Counted from the stretch's first letter, positions 24,139 through 33,167 are shown. The stretch: DNA of 64,000 bases from Streptomyces venezuelae (GCF_008642295.1 NZ_CP029190.1:1116001-1180000), one strand, 5' to 3'. Notes: a model not told the origin generated them from the letters alone. Program-made: numbers and translations.

Positions 24139-26396
24139 CAGCTGCCTCCGGGCCGGGCCGGTACGGCCCGGCCGCCGGTCTCGAACGGGTCCCCGTACAG
24201 GTACCGGCCGAGGGCGGTGAGCGGGAACACCAGCCGGTACAGGTGGTAGTTGATGGAGAAGTCCCAGGGGAATCCGGTGCCGGTGAAGTACGGCTCGTCC
24301 CAGCTGCCGTCCGGCCGCTGGGTGTCCACCAGGTGGGCGATGCCGCGCTCCACCGCCTTGCCCTCGCGTTCGCCGGCCGCGAGCAGGGCGAGCAGGGCCC
24401 AGGCGGTCTGCGAGGGGGTGGAGGCACCGCGGCCGGCCCACCGGGCCGGGTCCCGGTAGGACCGCTGGTCCTCGCCCCAGCCGCCGTCGTCGTTCTGTAC
24501 GGATTCCAGCCAGGCCACCGCCCGCCGGACCGCCGGGTGCGAGGCGGGGATCCCGGCGGCGGTCAGGGCCGGCACCACCGAGCCGGTGCCGTAGACGTAG
24601 TTGGTGCCCCAGCGGCCGAACCAGGAGCCGTTGGACTCCTGTTCGCGGAGCAGCCAGGCGATGCCGCGCCAGGTGCGGGGGTCGCCCGCCCGGCCCTCGG
24701 CGGCGAGCATCTCCACCACGTGCGCGGTGACATCGGCCGAGGGCGGGTCGATGACCTCGCCGAAATCGCAGAACGGCAGCCGGTTGGGGAAGGGGCTGGT
24801 GTTGTCGGCGTCGAAGGCGGCCCAGGCCCCGCTCTTGGACTGCATGCCGAGGGTCCAGGACACCCCGCGGGCGATGGCCCCCTCCACCCCGGCCTGGTCG
24901 GGATGGCCGATCCGGCGCAGGGCGAGGACGACCTCGGCGGTGTCGTCGACGTCGGGGTAGGTGTCGTTGTGGAACTCGAAGGCCCAGCCGCCGGGGGCGA
25001 GTCCGGGGCGTTGCACCGCCCAGTCCCCGGTACGGGCGATCTCCTCGCCGAGCATCCAGTCCGCGGCCCGGACCAGCGCCGGGTGGTCGGGCCGCAGTCC
25101 CGCATCGGCCAGGGCGATGGCGGCCAGGCAGGTGTCCCACACCGGCGACTGGCAGGCCTCGATCATCCGGGCCCCGTCCTCGCGCCAGACGGCGAACCGG
25201 TCGAGGGAGGCCAGCCCGGCCTGCATCACCGGATGTCCGAGGTCGTACCCGAGCAGGTGCAGGGCGATGAGGGAGTACACCGCGGGCGGCTGGATCCCGC
25301 CCCAGCAGCCGTCGTTCTCCTGCCGCTCGATGATCCAGCGGGCGGCGGAGTCCATGGCCGCCTTCCGCAGCCGCCTCGGGGCCACCTTGTGGTACAGGTG
25401 CAGGGCCTTGTCCATGCGCTGGAAGGCGCCCTCCCAACTGGTCACCGGGGCGAGCGGTCCGGCCGGGTGGGGGTTGCGGGCGTCGGTGTGCAGCTCGTCG
25501 AGCGGGAAGGGGGCCGGCCGGACCGGGCGCTTGGCCGAGACCACGGTCAGCGGCACGATGGTCTGCCGGGCCCAGCAGCCGAAGTCGTAGATGTTGAGCG
25601 GCACCCACGGGGGCAGGAAGACCAGCTCGGGCGGCAGTTGGGGCAGGTGGTCCCAGCTCCACCAGCCGAACAGGGCCAGCCAGATGCGGGTGAAGACCCG
25701 GGCGCCGGCGAGGCCCCCGTGCGCCCGGATCCAGGCGGAGGCGCGGGCCATGTGCGGGGCGTCCGGCTCGTCCCCGGCGAGCCGCAGGGCGACGTACGCC
25801 TCGATGGTGGCGGAGAGTTCGGGCGGGCCGCCGTGGAAGGTGGCCCAGGTGCCGTCCTCGTTCTGCTCGCCGCGGATGAAGCGGGCGGCGGCGCGGGTGA
25901 CGGCCTCGTCCCGGATCCCGAGGAACTGCCTCAGCAGCAGGTCTTCGGCGTCCATGGTGACGTTGGTCTGGAGGTCGCCCTTCCACCATCCGTCCGGGTG
26001 CTGACGGGCGAGCAGGTGCTCGGTGGCCCGGGCGGCGGCCTCCTCGGCGGGGCTGCGCCGGGTCCGCCCGGCGTCGGTGCCGCCCCGCACCACGGCCCCG
26101 GCCGACGCCGCCACGGCCGTTGACCCGGCCTCCCCGCCGGGCCCCGCCGGGGCGAAGCCGACGGGCCGGGCGGTTCTGCCCTGCCCCGGCTCGGCCGCGG
26201 CCACCCCGCCGTCCGCAGTCCCCGGCTCGCCGACCAAGGCGGCCTCGGGCCCCACAGGGGCGAAGCCGGCCGGCCGGGCCGGGGCCGCCGGGCTCCCGGC
26301 CGGGCCTGGCGGGATGTCGCGGAGCAGCTCGGCTCCGGTTCCGCTGTCCGGTTCGCCGCCCGGGAGGCCGGCCGAACCGTCCGTCGTCGCTGTCAT
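24138..26396 (-). CDS. shc: Squalene-hopene cyclase
   Basis: Membrane-associated cyclase of 752 residues turning squalene into hopene/hopanol. The protonating motif is YPDVDDTAEVVLALRRIG (DxDDTA). QW repeats are seen as GDWAVQRPGLAPGGWAFEF, QSKSGAWAAFD, QESNGSWFGRWGTNYVYGT, QNDDGGWGED and QRPDGSWDEPYFTGTGFP. The enzyme core starts near residue 115 (ATEHLLARQHPDGWWKG). Ahead of it lies a ~110-residue Ala/Pro/Gly-rich extension containing two similar units (ARPAGFAPVGPEA and ARPVGFAPAGPGG), longer than in typical homologues. A later start is possible, but ATG 26396 has AAGGGGAAG upstream. Confidence 0.96.
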   Translation of the reverse strand: MTATTDGSAGLPGGEPDSGTGAELLRDIPPGPAGSPAAPARPAGFAPVGPEAALVGEPGTADGGVAAAEPGQGRTARPVGFAPAGPGGEAGSTAVAASAGAVVRGGTDAGRTRRSPAEEAAARATEHLLARQHPDGWWKGDLQTNVTMDAEDLLLRQFLGIRDEAVTRAAARFIRGEQNEDGTWATFHGGPPELSATIEAYVALRLAGDEPDAPHMARASAWIRAHGGLAGARVFTRIWLALFGWWSWDHLPQLPPELVFLPPWVPLNIYDFGCWARQTIVPLTVVSAKRPVRPAPFPLDELHTDARNPHPAGPLAPVTSWEGAFQRMDKALHLYHKVAPRRLRKAAMDSAARWIIERQENDGCWGGIQPPAVYSLIALHLLGYDLGHPVMQAGLASLDRFAVWREDGARMIEACQSPVWDTCLAAIALADAGLRPDHPALVRAADWMLGEEIARTGDWAVQRPGLAPGGWAFEFHNDTYPDVDDTAEVVLALRRIGHPDQAGVEGAIARGVSWTLGMQSKSGAWAAFDADNTSPFPNRLPFCDFGEVIDPPSADVTAHVVEMLAAEGRAGDPRTWRGIAWLLREQESNGSWFGRWGTNYVYGTGSVVPALTAAGIPASHPAVRRAVAWLESVQNDDGGWGEDQRSYRDPARWAGRGASTPSQTAWALLALLAAGEREGKAVERGIAHLVDTQRPDGSWDEPYFTGTGFPWDFSINYHLYRLVFPLTALGRYLYGDPFETGGRAVPARPGGS

Positions 26397-26521
26397 GGCT
26401 TCCCCTTCGTGCAGTGGTTTCTGCTGTGCTGGGGTCTGCCGTCGGCCGGCGCGGCCCGACAGGGAGCTGTCGGGCCGGGCCGGCCGGCGACGGGCGGGTC
26501 ATATCCGCTTGAGCGTGGCGT

Positions 26522-27640
26522 TCACCTCTTGCGTACGACGACGAAGTCGGCCAGGGCCACGAGCTGTTCGCGGACCCGCTGCGGCATGTCCACCTCGCTC
26601 AGGGCCTGCACGGCGACGGCGTGCTGGCGGCGCGCCTCCTCGGCGGTCCAGGTCCGGCCGCCCGCCTGCTCGATCAGGGCGGCGCGGTGGGCGAACTCCT
26701 CCTCCGAGAAGTTCGCGAAGTCGCTGCTCTTGGCGTCCGCGGCGAGCAGTTCGGCCAGTTCGGCCGAGGCCGGGCCGCCGGCCGCCAGGGCCGCGACCAC
26801 GGGCAGGGACTTCTTGCGCTGCCGCAGGTCGCTCCAGGTCTGCTTGCCGGTGGAGTCCGGGTCGCCCCAGATCCCGAGCAGGTCGTCGATGGCCTGGAAG
26901 GCGAGGCCGAGGTGGTAGCCGTACTCCTCCAGCTTGTCGGCGGTACGGTCGTCCGCGCCGCCGAGCACCGCGCCGATGGAGACCGCGCAGGCGAGCAGGG
27001 CACCGGTCTTGTTGCCCTCCATCTCCAGGCATTCCTCGACGGTGACGCTCTCGCGGTGCTCGTAGGAGATGTCCTGGGCCTGCCCGTCAATGAGCTTGCG
27101 GCTGGCGGTGGTCAGCCGGCGGGTGGCGCGGCCCGCCTCGACCGTGCCGAGTTCCAGCAGCACCTCGTTGGCGAGGGCGAACAGTGCGTCGCCGACCAGG
27201 ATGGCCTGGGCCGGGCCGTGCACCTTCCACACCGTGTCGCGGTGCCGGCGCTGCTCGTCGCCGTCCATCAGGTCGTCGTGCAGCAGCGAGAAGTTGTGTA
27301 CGAGCTCCACGGCGACGGCGCCGGGGATGCCGACCTCGGCCGGGGCCCCCGCGGCCTCCGCGGACAGCAGGGCGAGCGCGGGGCGCACGGCCTTGCCGCC
27401 GTCCCCGTCCGCCGGATTGCCCTGGGCGTCGATCCAGCCGAAGTGATAGGCGGCGACGGTGTCCATGGGCGGTGCGAGCCGGTCGACGGCCGCGCGGAGC
27501 ACGGGCGTCGAGAGCGTACGGCCGCGCTCCAGCAGCGCGAGCGTGTCCGCCTTCTCGACGTTGCCCGTGTGGTTCCCCGGGTTCACTGGCTCTCCTCTGG
27601 TTCCTGTACGTGCTGTGCCGGTGGTGCTGGTGAGGGTCAT
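26522..27640 (-). CDS. Polyprenyl (farnesyl) diphosphate synthase of the hopanoid cluster
   Basis: Chain-elongating prenyltransferase of 372 residues, expected to supply farnesyl diphosphate for squalene. The first Asp-rich motif is LLHDDLMDGDEQRRHR (DDxxD) and the second is AFQAIDDLLGIWGDPDSTGKQ; the basic GNKTGALLACAVSIGAVLGG block lies between them. Product length cannot be read reliably from the residues before the first motif (AVELVHNFSLLHDD). ATG 27640 overlaps the hpnE stop as ATGA. A 125-bp gap, the second largest in the operon, separates it from shc. Confidence 0.92.
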   Translation of the reverse strand: MTLTSTTGTARTGTRGEPVNPGNHTGNVEKADTLALLERGRTLSTPVLRAAVDRLAPPMDTVAAYHFGWIDAQGNPADGDGGKAVRPALALLSAEAAGAPAEVGIPGAVAVELVHNFSLLHDDLMDGDEQRRHRDTVWKVHGPAQAILVGDALFALANEVLLELGTVEAGRATRRLTTASRKLIDGQAQDISYEHRESVTVEECLEMEGNKTGALLACAVSIGAVLGGADDRTADKLEEYGYHLGLAFQAIDDLLGIWGDPDSTGKQTWSDLRQRKKSLPVVAALAAGGPASAELAELLAADAKSSDFANFSEEEFAHRAALIEQAGGRTWTAEEARRQHAVAVQALSEVDMPQRVREQLVALADFVVVRKR

Positions 27641-29013
27641 GCCGCCTCCTGCAGGGGGTTCTCGCGGGGGCGGCCGAGTGCGGCGAGCGCGGCGTGGGCC
27701 GCGGTGATGCCGCTCCGGACGGCGCCTTCCATCGTCGCGGGCCAGCCGGTCGCCGTCCACGACCCCGCGAGGTAGAAACCGGGCGCGTCGGTGCGGGCGG
27801 CGGGCCGCAGCCGTCCGACTCCGGGGGTCGGGGCGAAGGTGGCCGTCCGCTCCCGGGTGACGAAGAAGTCGCGGACCTTGGCGCCGCGCGCGGCCGGGAG
27901 CAGCCGCTCCAGTTCGGGCAGGTACTTCTCGCGGAGCACCGTGACGGGCTCGTCGATGTCCTGCTGGGCGGCCGACTGGGAGAGGGCGAGGTACTGTCCG
28001 CCGTCGGTGAGCCCGGAGGCCTCGGTGCGGTCGAACACCCACTGCACCGGGGAGCCCAGGGCTGCGAAGAAGGGCTGCCGGAGCACCTTGCGGTCGTAGA
28101 CGACGTGCACGTTGAGGATGGGTGCGGTGTCGATGTCGAGGAGCTTGTCGCGGTCGTCGAGGACACCCTGCGGGAGCAGTCCGTGGGCCTCGCCCTGGGG
28201 TACGGCGAGGACCACGGTGGCCGCGTGCAGGCTTTCGTCCGCGGTGTCGACCCGCCAGTTCCCCTCCTCGGTACGGGAGACGGCGGTGACCCGGGTGCGC
28301 AGTTCGGTGCGCACCCCGGCCGCGTCCAGGGCCTTGCGGGCCAGGGTGTCGTGGAGGTCGCCGAGCGGGACCCGGGCCCAGCCGATGTCCGCGGCGCCGC
28401 GTTCGGACAGCAGGCCGGTCTTGAACACCATGGCGGCGAGGCCCAGGGAGGACCGGTCGGCGGTGGCGTTGAGGGTGGCGATGCCGACGAGGTCCCAGAG
28501 GGCCTCGATGGCGCGGGCGGACTGGCCGTAGCGGCCGAGCCAGGTCCCGAAGTCGATCCCGTCCAGGGCCGGGTCGGCGGGGTCGAGCCGGCGCAGTGCG
28601 AGGGCGGCCCGGCCGACGGCGACGCGTTCGGCCGGCGACAGGTGCGGGTAACAGGCGAGCGCGCCGGCCAGGTGCAGCGGCACCGGGAGTGCGCCGCGCC
28701 GCAGCCGTCCCAGCCGGGGTCCCTTGGCGTGGCCCACGTCGAGCACGGGCACGTCGAGCCGGTCCTGGATCGGGGCCAGCTCGGTGCCGTCGATCCGGTC
28801 CAGGAACCACCGGTAGGCGGTGCAGCAGCGCAGGTAGACGTGTTGGCCGTTGTCGACGGTGAGGTCGCCGCGCCGGAAGGAGAAGGCGAGGCCGCCGAGC
28901 CGGGGCCGGCCCTCGAGCAGGGTGACCCGGAGGCCGGCATCGGCGAGTTCGAGTGCGGCGGTGACGCCGGCGAGTCCGCCGCCGACGACCACGGCGGTGT
29001 TCTGCGCGGTCAT
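27637..29013 (-). CDS. hpnE: Hydroxysqualene dehydroxylase HpnE
   Basis: FAD-dependent amine-oxidase-fold enzyme of 458 residues that reduces hydroxysqualene to squalene, the last step of the HpnCDE route. The dinucleotide motif is VVVGGGLAGVTAALELADAGLRVTLLEGRPRLGG at the N-terminus; the C-terminal FAD block is GFYLAGSWTATGWPATMEGAVRSG. DNGQHVYLRCCTAYRWFL is characteristic of HpnE. It is coupled downstream to the prenyl synthase and sits 160 bp after hpnD. Confidence 0.93.
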   Translation of the reverse strand: MTAQNTAVVVGGGLAGVTAALELADAGLRVTLLEGRPRLGGLAFSFRRGDLTVDNGQHVYLRCCTAYRWFLDRIDGTELAPIQDRLDVPVLDVGHAKGPRLGRLRRGALPVPLHLAGALACYPHLSPAERVAVGRAALALRRLDPADPALDGIDFGTWLGRYGQSARAIEALWDLVGIATLNATADRSSLGLAAMVFKTGLLSERGAADIGWARVPLGDLHDTLARKALDAAGVRTELRTRVTAVSRTEEGNWRVDTADESLHAATVVLAVPQGEAHGLLPQGVLDDRDKLLDIDTAPILNVHVVYDRKVLRQPFFAALGSPVQWVFDRTEASGLTDGGQYLALSQSAAQQDIDEPVTVLREKYLPELERLLPAARGAKVRDFFVTRERTATFAPTPGVGRLRPAARTDAPGFYLAGSWTATGWPATMEGAVRSGITAAHAALAALGRPRENPLQEAA

Positions 29014-29173
29014 GAGCCCTCCCTGTCGGGCCGCTGGTACGTGTCCCGGCCGCTGCTGCTGTGGGCGTGGCCCGGCCGGTAGGACGCGCCCGCCCGCGCG
29101 GGGGTTGCCTCCGGGCCGGGCCCGGCCGGGTGCGCCCCGCCGGGGCGGCGCGCGTGTGCTGCGCAGTATGGCG

Positions 29174-30148
29174 TCACAGGGGCCGCCTTCTGGTGCTCTG
29201 GCGGGAGACGGTGCGCGCGTCGAGTCCGGAGAGGCCCCGGACCGCGACGTACGCCTTCTCGCGGGCCGGGAGCGAGACGCGCCCGCGCAGCACGGCGTAC
29301 GGTTCGCGTTCGATGCGGTCCAGCAGGCGGCGGTAGATCCCGGCCATGGCGGCCACGCAGGCGCCGCTGCGCCGGTCGAGCATCGGCAGCAGCCGGTAGC
29401 CCTCGACGAACAGGGCCCGGGCGCGCCGGACTTCGTGGTGGACCAGGCCGGGGAAGTCGGATCCGGCGGGGGCCCGGCCGGATCCGAAGCCCTCGGCGCA
29501 GCCGAACTTGGCGAGGTCCTCGGCGGGCAGGTAGGTACGGCCGTTGCCGGCGTCCTCGCGGACGTCGCGGAGGATGTTGGTGAGTTGGAGGGCGAGGCCC
29601 AGCGTGTCGGCGTATTCGGGGGCGCGTGCCGCCTCGTGCGCGCCGAGGCCCGTGGAGTTCACGGTGCCGAACACGCCGAGCGAGAGCCGGCCGATGGCCC
29701 CGGCCACGCACCGGCAGTAGGCCTTGAGGTCGTCCCAGGTCTCGTAGCTCTCGCCGCGGACGTCCATCAGGACTCCGTCGATCAGTTCGTCGAGGCCTTC
29801 GAGGGGGATCGGGAAGCGGCGGGAGGCGTGGGCGAGGGCGACGGCGACCGGGTCGGTGTCGTCTTCCGCCACGGCACCCTCGCGGATCCGGCCGAGCACC
29901 GCCCGGGTCTCCTCCAGCCGGGTCAGCTTGGCCTCGGGCGGGAGCGTGCCGTCGCCGATGTCGTCGACGCGCCGGGAGAACGCGTACAGCGCCGACATCG
30001 CCTGCCGCTTGTCGGTCGGCAGCAGCCTGATGCCGTACGCGAAGTTCCGCGCCTGCGCGCCGGTGACGGCCTCGCAGTAGCTGTAGGCGGCGAGTACCGG
30101 CGCGGTGGGGACGGTGGCGTGCGAGGGGCCCTCCACGGTCGGGCTCAC
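29174..30148 (-). CDS. hpnD: Presqualene diphosphate synthase HpnD
   Basis: Squalene/phytoene-synthase-family enzyme of 324 residues condensing two farnesyl diphosphates to presqualene diphosphate. Asp-rich motifs: YAFSRRVDDIGDG near residue 60 and LTNILRDVREDAGNGRTYLP near 190. MSALYAF precedes the first motif, and YRRLLDRIEREPYAVLRGRVSLP is the usual C-terminal block. GTG 30148 overlaps the hpnC stop as GTGA. Confidence 0.94.
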   Translation of the reverse strand: MSPTVEGPSHATVPTAPVLAAYSYCEAVTGAQARNFAYGIRLLPTDKRQAMSALYAFSRRVDDIGDGTLPPEAKLTRLEETRAVLGRIREGAVAEDDTDPVAVALAHASRRFPIPLEGLDELIDGVLMDVRGESYETWDDLKAYCRCVAGAIGRLSLGVFGTVNSTGLGAHEAARAPEYADTLGLALQLTNILRDVREDAGNGRTYLPAEDLAKFGCAEGFGSGRAPAGSDFPGLVHHEVRRARALFVEGYRLLPMLDRRSGACVAAMAGIYRRLLDRIEREPYAVLRGRVSLPAREKAYVAVRGLSGLDARTVSRQSTRRRPL

Positions 30149-31077
30149 CCCTTTCTCGATGCTGTGCGCAGGACGGCGGCCACCTCGCGGAGCAGGCCGG
30201 TCTTGGTGGGCTTGGGCGGTCCGGGGAGTACGTCGAAACCGGCGGCCGAGATCGCTCTCAGAGCGGCGCGCCCTCCTCCCGTGAAGCCGGCGAGCAGCAG
30301 CCGGAGTCTGCCGTGCACGCTGCCGACGAGCGGGGTGCCGTCGTCCAGCAGCTGCCGGGCGCGTTCGGCCTCGTACGCGATGAGGCTGCGCACCGCCGCG
30401 CCGGCGGTCGGGGCCGCCAGGTCGGCCTCGGTGACGTGGAAGCGGTCCATGTCCCGGGCGGGCAGGTAGATCCGGTCGCGGCCGAGGTCCTCGGCGACGT
30501 CCTGGAGGTGTTCGACGATCTGCAGGGCGGTGCAGATCTCGTCGGAGCGGCGGATCCGCTCGGGGGTGGCCGTGCCGGTGATCGACAGCACCAGGCGGCC
30601 GACCGGGTTGGCGGAGAGTTCGCAGTAGGCGAGCAGGTCCTGGTGAGTGGCGTAGCGGGTGACCCGCTGGTCCTGCCGGTTGGCCTCGATGAGGCCGAGG
30701 AACGGTTCGGGGGTCAGGGCGTGGGCGCGGACCACCGGTTGCAGGGCCTGGAGCAGGGGGTGGCGGGGGGTGCCGGTGAAGACCCGCCGCAGGTCGGCCT
30801 CGAAGGCGTCGAGCAGGGCGAGCCGGTCCTCGACGGCCGGGTCGAGGCCGAGGAGGGCGGCGTCGTGGCCGCCGGGGGCGAGGTCGCCGTCGCCGATGTC
30901 GTCGACGAGGCGGGCGTAGCCGTAGACGGCGGTGAGTCCGTCGCGCCAGGCGCGCGGCAGGAAGGCGGGGGCCACGGGGAAGTTCTCTGCGGCGGCCTTG
31001 TCGAGGGTGGCTCGGGTGTGCGCGCGGTGAGGGACCTGCGGGTCGGCGCCGGGCCGGATGCCGGTTCCCGGGGTCAC
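30145..31077 (-). CDS. hpnC: Hydroxysqualene synthase HpnC
   Basis: Squalene-synthase-family enzyme of 310 residues converting presqualene diphosphate to hydroxysqualene. It carries YARLVDDIGDGDLAPGG and LQIVEHLQDVAEDLGRDRIYLP as Asp-rich motifs. The N-terminal AAAENFPVAPAFLPRAWR is the HpnC signature. GTG 31077 heads the operon and overlaps the end of a possible 21-codon upstream ORF (31074-31139). A start nearer the conserved ATLDKAAAENFP is conceivable. Confidence 0.93.
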   Translation of the reverse strand: MTPGTGIRPGADPQVPHRAHTRATLDKAAAENFPVAPAFLPRAWRDGLTAVYGYARLVDDIGDGDLAPGGHDAALLGLDPAVEDRLALLDAFEADLRRVFTGTPRHPLLQALQPVVRAHALTPEPFLGLIEANRQDQRVTRYATHQDLLAYCELSANPVGRLVLSITGTATPERIRRSDEICTALQIVEHLQDVAEDLGRDRIYLPARDMDRFHVTEADLAAPTAGAAVRSLIAYEAERARQLLDDGTPLVGSVHGRLRLLLAGFTGGGRAALRAISAAGFDVLPGPPKPTKTGLLREVAAVLRTASRKG

Positions 31078-31139
31078 CGCCCGCCGCCAGCGGCGGGGAC
31101 GGCCGGTCCGCCCGGGGGGCGGGGAATTCCCGTAGCCAT
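31074..31139 (-). CDS. Possible 21-residue leader ORF before hpnC
   Basis: ATG 31139 opens a frame (ATGIPRPPGGPAVPAAGGGR) that ends in a TGA overlapping the hpnC GTG as GTGA, the same arrangement used between hpnC, hpnD and other pairs here. A GGGAG lies 11 nt before the ATG. Codon bias is only moderately GC3-rich. It may simply help load ribosomes on hpnC, or be chance. Confidence 0.35.
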   Translation of the reverse strand: MATGIPRPPGGPAVPAAGGGR

Positions 31140-31247
31140 TGCCGTCACATCTCCCGTTCTACACTGCCGACCCAATACATCCTATTTCGGACACGCCGCC
31201 GGAGTTTTCGTCCATAGATGCCGTGTTTTCAGGACCGGTCCAGCTTA

Positions 31248-31259
31248 CGTTGTACAACG
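31248..31259. promoter_or_regulatory. Perfect palindrome upstream of the hopanoid operon
   Basis: CGTTGTACAACG is a perfect 12-bp palindrome 171 bp before hpnC, in a locally AT-richer stretch. TTGTACAA cores are common operators of TetR-type repressors. No local regulator gene is present to pair with it. Confidence 0.45.
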
Positions 31260-31314
31260 CCGGGGCGGGCTGGCGGGTGTACGCGGCGTGACGGGATGTC
31301 GCGGCGGCCCGCAC

Positions 31315-31352
31315 GGCAAGGCCCCCGCCACAGCTGCGGCGGGGGCCTTGCC
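31315..31352 (-). terminator. Strong terminator of the exporter operon
   Basis: A 15-bp perfect stem, GGCAAGGCCCCCGCC with 31338-31352, closes an 8-nt loop 16 nt beyond the ABC ATPase stop. It separates the exporter cluster from the hopanoid operon. Confidence 0.82.
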
Positions 31353-31367
31353 GGGTCACGGCACCGG

Positions 31368-32147
31368 CTAGCGGCCGGTCTCCTTCTCGTACGCGGCGAC
31401 GACTTCCTCGGTGGGGCCGTCCATCAGCAGTTCGCCCTTTTCCAGCCACAGGACCCGGTCGCAGGTGTCCCGGATCGACTTGTTGCTGTGGCTGACCAGG
31501 AAGACGGTGCCGGCTTCCTTGCGCAGTTCGCGGATCCGTTCCTCGGAGCGGATCTGGAACTTGCGGTCACCGGTGGCCAGCGCCTCGTCGATCATCAGCA
31601 CGTCGTGGTTCTTCGCCGCGGCGATGGAGAACCGCAGGCGCGCCGCCATGCCGGAGGAGTAGGTGCGCATCGGCAGGGAGATGAAGTCGCCCTTCTCGTT
31701 GATGCCCGAGAAGTCGACGATGCCCTGGTAGCGCTCCCGGATCTCCTCGCGGGACATGCCCATGGCGAGGCCGCCCAGCATGACGTTGCGCTCACCGGTC
31801 AGGTCGTTCATCAGCGCGGCGTTCACGCCGAGCAGTGAGGGCTGCCCGTCGGTGTAGACCTTGCCCGACTCGGTGGGCAGCAGACCGGCGATGGCCCGCA
31901 GCAGGGTGGACTTGCCGGAGCCGTTGGAGCCGATCAGGCCGATGGCCTCGCCCCGGTAGGCGGTGAAGGAGACCCCGCGGACGGCGTGCACCCGGCGGAC
32001 GCCGGGGGTGTCGCCCTTGCGGCGGACTATTCTGCTGAGCGCCGCCGTGGCCGCGCCCTTGCCTCCGCCACCGGTGTTGACCCGGTAGACGATGTGGACG
32101 TCATCGGCGATGACTGTGGGGATCCGCCCCTGCGAAGTGTCAGCCAC
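31368..32147 (-). CDS. Polysaccharide/teichoic-acid-type ABC exporter, ATPase subunit
   Basis: ATP-binding subunit of 259 residues of the TagH/Wzt type. Walker A is GLIGSNGSGKSTLLRAIAGLLP, the signature is the divergent MRTYSSGMAARLRFSIA found in wall-polymer and O-antigen exporters, and Walker B is HDVLMIDEALATGDRKF. No C-terminal carbohydrate-binding domain is present, so substrate recognition lies elsewhere. GTG 32147 overlaps the permease gene by 8 bp. It is the last gene of the 38.4-31.4 kb cluster. Confidence 0.92.
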   Translation of the reverse strand: MADTSQGRIPTVIADDVHIVYRVNTGGGGKGAATAALSRIVRRKGDTPGVRRVHAVRGVSFTAYRGEAIGLIGSNGSGKSTLLRAIAGLLPTESGKVYTDGQPSLLGVNAALMNDLTGERNVMLGGLAMGMSREEIRERYQGIVDFSGINEKGDFISLPMRTYSSGMAARLRFSIAAAKNHDVLMIDEALATGDRKFQIRSEERIRELRKEAGTVFLVSHSNKSIRDTCDRVLWLEKGELLMDGPTEEVVAAYEKETGR

Positions 32148-33069
32148 GGCCGTAACGCTCCTCAGCCTTCCAGAAGTAGATGAACCCGCCGAGGCCGATC
32201 ACCACGGCCCAGCCGACGGCGAAGGCCCAGACGTGCGGCGGCAGGTTCTGCGAACCGTAGTCGTCGATCAGGGCGAACCGGACGAGGTCCATGTAGATGG
32301 CCGCCGGGTTCCACAGCAGCACGTCGCTGATCCACTGCGGCTTGTCCTTGAGGTAGGCCGCGATCGGGAACATCACGCCGGATGCGTACATCCAGGTACG
32401 GGTGATGAACGGCATCAGCTGGGCGAGGTCGGGGGTCTTGGCGCCCATCCGCGCGAAGATCATCGCCAGGCCGGTGTTGAAGACGAACTGGAGCGCCAGC
32501 GTCGGGATGACCAGCAGCCAGGACAGCTTCGGGTAGTTGCCGAAGGACACCGCGATGATGAAGACGACGATCATCGAGTACATCAGCTGCTGGAGCTGCT
32601 GCAGCGAGAACGAGATCGGCAGGGTGGCCCGCGGGAAGTGCAGGGCCCGCACCAGCCCCAGGTTCCCCGAGATCGAGCGGACGCCCGCCATCAGGGAGCT
32701 CTGGGTGAAGGTGAAGACGAAGATGCCCATCATCAGGAACGGCACGTAGGTGCCCGAGGGCATCTCCTTGCCCGCGCCGAGGATCACCCCGAAGATCAGC
32801 CAGTAGACCGCCGCGTTCAGCAGCGGGGTGGCCACCTGCCAGACCTGGCCGAGCTTGGCCTGGCTGTACTGCGCCATCAGCTTGGCCCGCGAGAAGGCCA
32901 TGATGAAGTGGCGCCGGCCCCAGATCTGCCGCACGTACTCGGCGAGCCCGGGACGGGCCCCGCTCACCGAGAGCCCGTACTTGGTGGCGAGCTGCGCAGG
33001 GCTCAGCCCTGCGTCGGCGGACGGCGGCGTGCTCGTGACGAGGGCACCGTCGTGGGTTGTGTCACTCAC
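32140..33069 (-). CDS. Polysaccharide/teichoic-acid-type ABC exporter, permease subunit
   Basis: Membrane subunit of 309 residues of the TagG/Wzm (ABC-2) family. After a cytoplasmic N-terminus (SLAEYVRQIWGRRHFI-like: GLAEYVRQIWGRRHFIMAFSR), six membrane segments follow, including VYWLIFGVILGAG, FLMMGIFVFTFTQSSLMAG, MYSMIVVFIIAVSF, VIPTLALQFVFNTGLAMIFAR and VWAFAVGWAVVIGLGGFIYFW. It is translationally coupled to the ATPase and exports an undecaprenyl- or lipid-linked polymer in known relatives. A 98-bp gap separates it from the glycosyltransferase gene, so an internal promoter is possible. Confidence 0.92.
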   Translation of the reverse strand: MSDTTHDGALVTSTPPSADAGLSPAQLATKYGLSVSGARPGLAEYVRQIWGRRHFIMAFSRAKLMAQYSQAKLGQVWQVATPLLNAAVYWLIFGVILGAGKEMPSGTYVPFLMMGIFVFTFTQSSLMAGVRSISGNLGLVRALHFPRATLPISFSLQQLQQLMYSMIVVFIIAVSFGNYPKLSWLLVIPTLALQFVFNTGLAMIFARMGAKTPDLAQLMPFITRTWMYASGVMFPIAAYLKDKPQWISDVLLWNPAAIYMDLVRFALIDDYGSQNLPPHVWAFAVGWAVVIGLGGFIYFWKAEERYGRG

Positions 33070-33167
33070 AAGTTGAAACTTTCGTCTTCAAGATGCGGCA
33101 GGTCGGGCGTCGGGCTCTAGAGGCACCGGCTCCGGGTACGACGCCCATGGTCCCAGAGCCGATCGTG

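Noticed and set aside
23482..26502. 1006-residue minus-strand frame covering shc and hpnG
   Set aside because: The hpnG frame stays open through shc by composition; its upstream part is Arg/Pro-rich shadow, and Shc itself is clear in another frame.
33070..33167. Small gene between the ABC permease and the glycosyltransferase
   Set aside because: Only 98 bp, with no frame that has a ribosome site and a protein-like product.
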